Assembly (NCBI GenBank): GCA_900541875.1
Contig: UQLF01000007.1
Location: forward strand, 1 to 64,000
Direction: 5' to 3'
Length of the DNA: 64,000 bases
Source: an uncultured Collinsella sp.
GTDB taxonomy: Bacteria > Actinomycetota > Coriobacteriia > Coriobacteriales > Coriobacteriaceae
Shown here: positions 59,501 to 64,000 of the stretch, piece by piece
Layout: each line of letters begins with the position of its first letter
Numbering within the stretch: the first letter of the stretch is position 1
Made by a program: the position numbers and the translations under genes
Notes under the pieces: model-generated
What the model saw: only the letters and a program-made list of their open reading frames with translations
The model's database searches: none
What the model was told of the DNA's origin: nothing

Positions 59501-60061
59501 CAACGCCGCTTTGGGGGCGTCGGGACCAACGGCACCGGCAAGCTTGCGGCGCATGCTCGCCAGCTCATCCATGCGCGCGTTCGAAAGATCGGAGAGCGCC
59601 GCCATGAGGCTGGGACTCGTGGGGACAGGTGCTGGGAAGGGAAAGTTGGGGTTGACCGTGGGCGTTGTAGGCGCGGGACGCGCGGACTGTTTGGGCTGAG
59701 CCGCAAACGTGCGGACCGGCGTGCGCAAACCTTCGACGGGCTCGGCACCGCTGGCGTCCAGGTACGCCAGCGCCGTGGCGATGGCGTGCTTGCACATGCC
59801 GGGGTAGCGATAGGCAGCGGGGCAATCGCAGTCGTAGTCGATCACCTCGTGCTCGTCCATGTCAAGCGCCACGTGCGTCTTGTACAGGTCGCCGCGCGAG
59901 CCGCGCACCGAGCCCTCAACCGTCACGTTTTTGGAGAAGCGCGAGCCGCTGTCCTCGATCGACAGAACGGCGCCGTTGAGCATGAGCGAACGCCCCTTCA
60001 TAAAGGTTCCGCTCAACGCCGCCTCTTTGCGAAGCGCCTGCACAAACGTCCCCTGCGCCAT
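56597..60061 (-). CDS. SWIM-domain SNF2-family helicase
   Basis: 1154 residues. N-terminal SWIM zinc finger (CDCPAAYRYPGMCKH, about residue 80), a long middle domain, and a C-terminal SNF2 ATPase: DDMGLGKT (Walker A), LDEAQYIKN (motif II), FSQFTGMLDII, and QATDRAHRIGQ (motif VI). Bacterial RapA-like or SNF2 helicases remodel protein-nucleic-acid complexes; the target here is unknown. Start at 60061 has GAGG five bases upstream. It starts 28 bases after the dnaE stop, so co-transcription is likely. Confidence 0.94.
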   Translation of the reverse strand: MAQGTFVQALRKEAALSGTFMKGRSLMLNGAVLSIEDSGSRFSKNVTVEGSVRGSRGDLYKTHVALDMDEHEVIDYDCDCPAAYRYPGMCKHAIATALAYLDASGAEPVEGLRTPVRTFAAQPKQSARPAPTTPTVNPNFPFPAPVPTSPSLMAALSDLSNARMDELASMRRKLAGAVGPDAPKAALEPSLVPYYNPLFADRFSWALEFRIRCGSVSYVVKDIDGMADAYVRGGTFSYGKKLTFVHTPEAFEDVSTKLLSLVLTTVAYLDDITSSRSASYDFARSGFVAERQLPLSEHSIVYVLDLLRGQTISFEPAWSRGTTTHRTYDVAVELSPQGEDEASAKRPPLLAAKIAPAAGGSYDLRLPADAYCFASGDVAYLVDTRRARRTDVAFAQHAAPFLSRLLPCRTPVHIAADQVGEFCRMALPILRDYTDLTAPAALDTVAPEPSFAMAIGVDDGLVTCKITVTYGDWSADLFSLGAPGSPFEEQRPGVPPRDEVAEFRVMDTAALYFDFYEGGLAFEERDDESLFCLLTEGLSALSELGEVMLSDRLRQISVRPAPKLSVRATVKSNLLDVELGASGLSAADLAIYLDSYKRHQTFARLTSGDIIRLDEGARAAFGLAEDLGVDAVDLLDGVSLPASSTLFVDSMLARTPALEADRDAAFRRTVERLDTLGKMDFTVPVSLKATLRGYQVDGYQWLGSLEHLGLGGILADDMGLGKTLQMIAHILARVEAGDTKPTLVVCPASLVYNWTAELERFAPSLDVCAIVGAKAQRRVQIAGVAEHNVVVTSYDLMRRDIDEYVEQDFARAVLDEAQYIKNPLTQVARAAKRLPAGVRFALTGTPIENRLSELWSIFDFLMPGLLGTRESFAKRFESPVEHAEGDSAARLQALVSPFVLRRVKEDVVADLPEKIEDTVMAQLTGEQRKLYLANQDRIAQQVQHRESSEFKKDKLKVLAELTKLRQICCDPRLHYEDYKAGSAKLDTCMELVHGAHDGGHRILLFSQFTGMLDIIGKRLAKEDIVFLKLTGASSKESRAKMVAQFQAGEVPVFLISLKAGGVGLNLTAADVVIHYDPWWNVAAQDQATDRAHRIGQQHTVTVYKLIAKDTIEERIMQMQESKRDLVNSVLGGDGISSALFTREDVLALLGGDGR

Positions 60062-60089
60062 CACTTCCTCCAATCTCACCCGGGGTAGC

Positions 60090-63000
60090 TTAGATAACCG
60101 TCACGCGGCCTTGGTTGCCGACGATGGCCTTTGCCTCTGCCAGCAGCGGAATCGAGCGTGCATTGACCTTGGCCGGCACCTCAGCGCGCAGCACGCGCCC
60201 GTCGACTTGCTCAATAAAGATCTCCACGCGGTCGCCGCCCGGGTTGGTGGTGAGCACCGTGGCCAGGCGCGCCATATTGCCCTGGCTAAAGCGGCTGTTG
60301 GGCACCATGACCTCAAAGACCTTGGGCTTGTTTTTCTCCTCGCTAAGCTCCAGCGGCACAATCTCCTGCGCGATGATCTGGTCGCCGCGGTCCGAGCGCT
60401 CGAGCTTGCCCTTAATGCGCACAAACGCGTCGGACAGCTGCGCGCCGGTCTCGGGATCGACCTCGCCGTACAGATACCCCTCGGCCTCCTTGTAGGTCTT
60501 GGGGAACACCACGACCGTGGCCTCGCCTTCCATGTCCTCGAGCTGCACGATGCCCATGGGGTCGCCGTTTTTGGTCACGCGCTTGGACACGCTCGAGACC
60601 ATGCCGGCCCACCACAGCGCCTTGCCCTCGGGAATCTCCTGGTTGATGGTACCGCCCGTGGGGTTTTGCACCTCATAGCCGGTGTCGATCTGCGAGAACG
60701 AGAAGTCGCGCGCTTTGCTAAGTGCATACTCAAACGGGCGCAGCGGGTGGTCCGAGACATAGATGCCCAGAACCTCTTTCTCCTGGCTCAGCTTAAGGTG
60801 GCGGTCCCACTCCTGGCCATCCGGATCGGGCACGCTCACCTCAAAGCCCGAGCCCTCAACGTCGCCAAACATATCGAAGAACGACGTCTGGCCGCTCGCG
60901 CGATCCTTCTGGCGCTTTACTGCGGCATCGATGATGTTCTCGGGGTTGTTCTTGTCCACAAAGTGCATCATCTGGCGACGCGGATACCCCGTGGAGTCGA
61001 AGGCGCCTGCCTTGATGAGCGATTCGATCACGCGGCGGTTTGCCTGGCTGGAGTCCACGCGCTCGACAAAGTCGTGCAGCGTCTTAAACGGACCGCCCGC
61101 CTCGCGCTCGGCGATAATCGCCTGCGCCACGCCGGTGCCCACGCCGCGGATGCCGGCCAGACCAAAGCGCACGCCCTCCTTGGTAGCCGTGAACTCGGTA
61201 CCGGACTCGTTGACATCTGGCGAAAGCACGGGGATGCCGTCGTGACGGCATGCCGAGACGTAGTGCACGATCTTGTCGGTCTTACCCGTATAGGACGTCA
61301 GAACGGCCGCCATGTACTCGTGCGGATAGTGCGCCTTGAGCCACGCCGTCTGCATAACCAGGATGGCGTAGCCGGCGGAGTGCGACTTGTTGAAGGCGTA
61401 GGATGCGAACTCGAGAACATCGTCCCAAATCTTCTGGGCGACCTCGCGCGTGTAGTTGTTCTTGATAGCGCCGTTCATCCAGTGGTCGTAGGTGGTCTCG
61501 TCCGAGCCATCCTCCCAGTGGAGCACCGTCGACGTGAGCAGCTTAATCTTTTTCTTAGCCACGGGCTTACGGATACGCGAGTCCGATTCGCCCTTGGAGA
61601 AGCCGCACATCTCGACGGAGATGAGCATAACCTGCTCCTGGTAGACCATGGTGCCGTAGGTTTCGCCCAGGATGTCGTCCAGGCGGTCGTCGTAGGAGAC
61701 GGCCGGCTCCTTGCCGTTCATACGGTTGATGTAGGACGAGACCATGCCGGCGCCCAGCGGGCCCGGGCGGTACAGAGCGATCAATGCCACGACGTGCTTG
61801 TACTCGGTGGGCTTCATGTTCTTGATCGTGGCCGTCATGCCGGCGGACTCGACCTGGAAGACGCCGGCGGTGTGGCCGGAGCCCATGAGTTTAAAGATCT
61901 CGGGATCGTCAAAGGGAATCTCTTCCTCTTTGATGTCGATGCCGAAGTTCTTTTTGATGTTTGCCTTGGCCTTGGAGATAACCGTCAGCGTACGCAGGCC
62001 CAAGAAGTCCATCTTGAGCAGGCCCATGTCGGCAACGGTATGGCCCTCGTACTGGGTAATCTCGACGCCGCCCTTGGTGTCGAGCTTGGTGGGCACGTGC
62101 TCGTTGACGGGGTCGCGGCAGATCAGAACGGCGCACGCGTGCACGCCCTCGCCACGGGTGAGACCCTCGATCGAGAGCGCCGTGTCGATGATGCGGCGGG
62201 CGTCGTCGTCCTTTTTATAGGCCTCGGCAAAATCGGGGTTAAACAGATCCTCTTTGCCGGGCTGCTTGTCGAGCACCTGCTTGAGCTTGACCTTGGGGTC
62301 GCTCGAGACCATCTTGGACAGGCGCTGACCCATGTAGACCGGGTAGTCCAAGACGCGCGCGGCGTCGTTGATGGCCTGCTTGGCCTTGATGGTCGAGTAG
62401 GTGATGACGTGGGTGACCTTCTCGGGGCCGTAGAGCTGACGAACGTGCTCCACGACCTCGAGGCGCCGCTCATCGTCGAAGTCCATATCGATATCGGGCA
62501 TCTCGGTACGCTGCGGGGACAGGAACCTCTCGAACATCAGGCCGTTCTCGAGCGGGTCGAACGCGGTGATGTTCATGGCGTAGGCGACGATAGCGCCGGC
62601 GGCCGAGCCACGGCCGGGGCCGACGCCGATGCCGTTGTCCTTGGCCCATTGCACGTACTCGGCAACGATCAAAAAGTAGGCGGCAAAACCCTTGTCGCAA
62701 ATGACCTTGTATTCGTACTCAAAGCGCTCTTTGATGTTGACGCCGCCGATCTCGCGCGTGGCCCAGTCGTCGCCGTAGTGCTGGCGCAGGCCCTTCTCGC
62801 ACTCGCGGCGGAACTGGCTCTCGTGCGTCTCGCCGGGGTCGAGCAACGGGAAGCGCGGCAGGATGATGGAGTCCCAGTCGAGCTCCACGTAGCACTTGTC
62901 GGCGATCTCGAGCGTGTTGTCGCAGGCCTCGGGGCAATACGGGAACATTGCCCGCATCTCCTCCTCGGTCTTCATGTAAAACTCCGAGCCGGTCATGCGC

Positions 63001-63893
63001 ATGCGGTTGGGGTCATCGACCTTGGCGTTCATGCCAATGCACATGATGACGTCCTGCACGGGCGCATCCTCGCGGCGCAGGTAGTGGAAGTCGTTGGTGG
63101 CGATGACCTTGACGCCCACCTGTTTAGCAATGTCGATGAGCGTGCGGTCCATCTGCTCGTCGGTCAGGCCGTTGTCGGTGGTGATGCCGTGTTCCTGAAT
63201 CTCGATATAGAAGTCGCCGGGATCAAAGGTGTCACGGAAGGTCTCGGCCCACTTGATGGCGCCCTCCATGTCACCGCGGTCGATGTATTTGGGGATGATG
63301 CCCGCGATACAGGCGCTCGTGCAGATCATGCCCTTGGCATGGCGGCGCAGGTTGTCGAGCGTCACGCGCGGCTTGTAGTAAAAGCCCTGCACGGCGGCCT
63401 CGGAGACCGTTTGCATCAGGTTGACGTAGCCTTCCTGGTCTTTGGCCAGGAGGATCATATGGTAGAGCTCGGGCTTGTGGTCGCGGGCAAGGGTCTCGTC
63501 CGGCGTAAAGTAGACCTCGCAGCCAAAGATGGGCTTGATGACCAGGGGCGGCTTGAGCTCGTCGATGTTGCCCTTCTCGTCCCACATGGCCATGTCTTTG
63601 ACGTACTGGGCATGCTCGCGCGGGTTTGCCTCGGGGTCGGGCTCCACCAGCTCGTCGCGGCGGTCCTTTTCCAAGAAGGCCTTGTCGTGGCTCCAGGTTT
63701 TGTACTCGGGCGTGTTGTGATTGACGGCGTCGCAGGCCAGCGCCAGGTCGGGCACGCCATACATGTAGCCGTGGTCGGTAATGGCCACGGCGGGCATGCC
63801 CAGTTCAACAGCGCGATTGACCATATCCTGGATACGGGTTGCGCCGTCGAGCATGGAGAAAACAGTGTGATTGTGCAGATGGACAAATGCCAT
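60090..63893 (-). CDS. dnaE: DNA polymerase III alpha subunit
   Basis: 1267 residues. N-terminal PHP domain with HLHNH, AITDHG, FGCEVY, YHMILLAK and NDFHYL, all putative metal ligands kept, so it may provide 3'-5' proofreading. The polymerase palm has PDIDMDFDDERR. A helix-hairpin-helix, an OB fold and a C-terminal tau-binding tail complete the replicative DnaE1-type layout. The ATG at 63893 has GGAG eight bases upstream. Replicative polymerase of the chromosome, encoded next to the SNF2 helicase. Confidence 0.97.
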   Translation of the reverse strand: MAFVHLHNHTVFSMLDGATRIQDMVNRAVELGMPAVAITDHGYMYGVPDLALACDAVNHNTPEYKTWSHDKAFLEKDRRDELVEPDPEANPREHAQYVKDMAMWDEKGNIDELKPPLVIKPIFGCEVYFTPDETLARDHKPELYHMILLAKDQEGYVNLMQTVSEAAVQGFYYKPRVTLDNLRRHAKGMICTSACIAGIIPKYIDRGDMEGAIKWAETFRDTFDPGDFYIEIQEHGITTDNGLTDEQMDRTLIDIAKQVGVKVIATNDFHYLRREDAPVQDVIMCIGMNAKVDDPNRMRMTGSEFYMKTEEEMRAMFPYCPEACDNTLEIADKCYVELDWDSIILPRFPLLDPGETHESQFRRECEKGLRQHYGDDWATREIGGVNIKERFEYEYKVICDKGFAAYFLIVAEYVQWAKDNGIGVGPGRGSAAGAIVAYAMNITAFDPLENGLMFERFLSPQRTEMPDIDMDFDDERRLEVVEHVRQLYGPEKVTHVITYSTIKAKQAINDAARVLDYPVYMGQRLSKMVSSDPKVKLKQVLDKQPGKEDLFNPDFAEAYKKDDDARRIIDTALSIEGLTRGEGVHACAVLICRDPVNEHVPTKLDTKGGVEITQYEGHTVADMGLLKMDFLGLRTLTVISKAKANIKKNFGIDIKEEEIPFDDPEIFKLMGSGHTAGVFQVESAGMTATIKNMKPTEYKHVVALIALYRPGPLGAGMVSSYINRMNGKEPAVSYDDRLDDILGETYGTMVYQEQVMLISVEMCGFSKGESDSRIRKPVAKKKIKLLTSTVLHWEDGSDETTYDHWMNGAIKNNYTREVAQKIWDDVLEFASYAFNKSHSAGYAILVMQTAWLKAHYPHEYMAAVLTSYTGKTDKIVHYVSACRHDGIPVLSPDVNESGTEFTATKEGVRFGLAGIRGVGTGVAQAIIAEREAGGPFKTLHDFVERVDSSQANRRVIESLIKAGAFDSTGYPRRQMMHFVDKNNPENIIDAAVKRQKDRASGQTSFFDMFGDVEGSGFEVSVPDPDGQEWDRHLKLSQEKEVLGIYVSDHPLRPFEYALSKARDFSFSQIDTGYEVQNPTGGTINQEIPEGKALWWAGMVSSVSKRVTKNGDPMGIVQLEDMEGEATVVVFPKTYKEAEGYLYGEVDPETGAQLSDAFVRIKGKLERSDRGDQIIAQEIVPLELSEEKNKPKVFEVMVPNSRFSQGNMARLATVLTTNPGGDRVEIFIEQVDGRVLRAEVPAKVNARSIPLLAEAKAIVGNQGRVTVI

Positions 63894-63991
63894 GTGATGA
63901 GCTCCGATGCGGGTTCGTGTTCTGACTGAACGATTTTACCCCACGGCACGGACAGCACCCGAACCTAGCCAAACCCACACGGCTCCTCTTG

Positions 63992-64000
63992 CAGTTGCGG
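63992..64000. repeat. Possible start of a fourth family B element
   Basis: The last nine bases are CAGTTGCGG, identical to the left edge of copy 3 (CAGTTGCGG at 16366-16374). The window ends before the rest can be seen. Confidence 0.3.

Noticed and set aside
59859..63929. A 1356-codon open frame on the plus strand
   Set aside because: It lies entirely opposite dnaE and the SNF2 gene and has no ribosome site or domain; it is a codon-bias shadow of high-GC coding.

Overview
The window is a high-GC chromosome segment from an anaerobic Actinobacteriota. Gene content and style point to the class Coriobacteriia, most likely a Collinsella-type gut bacterium. Evidence for this includes a superoxide reductase instead of oxygen-consuming defences, a class III fructose-1,6-bisphosphatase, Tat-exported and cell-wall-anchored surface proteins, DUF4430 surface proteins, and many small intergenic palindromes. 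I could not run a database search, so the genus is an inference. No tRNA, rRNA, CRISPR array, transposase or prophage gene was found. Forty-eight protein genes are called, one of them a 56-residue membrane protein.

Layout. 1-356: gene-free, strongly foldable DNA of unknown identity. 357-3570: DtxR/MntR-type metal regulator with an inverted-repeat operator, a HAD phosphatase and an ABC-F ATPase. 3776-7435: pstSCAB phosphate transporter. 7729-14281: dipeptidase, HAD phosphatase, DegV protein, LOG-family protein, tgt and an SDR oxidoreductase. 14576-16339: coiled-coil membrane protein. 16688-19122: queA, queH and a DUF3267 membrane protein. 19255-24041: divergent MetRS-like protein, RNA m5C methyltransferase, small membrane protein and TIM-barrel protein. 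24122-28350: second DegV protein, fbp and two GtrA proteins. 28508-33530: a cobalamin riboswitch controlling two DUF4430 surface proteins. 33670-39131: UbiB-type kinase, phasin-like protein, C69 dipeptidase, folD and fchA. 39508-43749: two tandem paralogous lipoproteins and a wall-anchored phospholipase C. 43844-49471: PH-like protein, YhcG-type nuclease, zinc-ribbon protein, CDF exporter and a single-pass membrane protein. 49651-63893: fhs, ruvCAB, a degenerate NAD-synthetase homologue, superoxide reductase, SNF2 helicase and dnaE.

How the genes fit together. Tgt, QueA and QueH cover queuosine synthesis from preQ1 onward. Fhs, FchA and FolD make up the formate-to-methylene-THF route. FolD has lost the two residues needed for cyclohydrolase activity, and FchA, encoded directly beside it, can supply that step. 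The riboswitch-controlled pair encodes a 1263-residue surface protein with four DUF4430 (transcobalamin-like) repeats and a beta-propeller, plus a membrane-anchored single-DUF4430 protein. Together they look like a surface cobalamin-capture module.

The most unusual material is intergenic. One family of about 150-180 nt elements (13300-13480, 16510-16690, 53790-53948) directly follows the stop codons of three unrelated minus-strand genes. Its copies keep the same nested helices through compensatory changes. A second family of about 70-bp palindromes (7639-7707, 10914-10982, 16365-16435) also shows base-pair covariation, and a further copy may start at the right end of the window.
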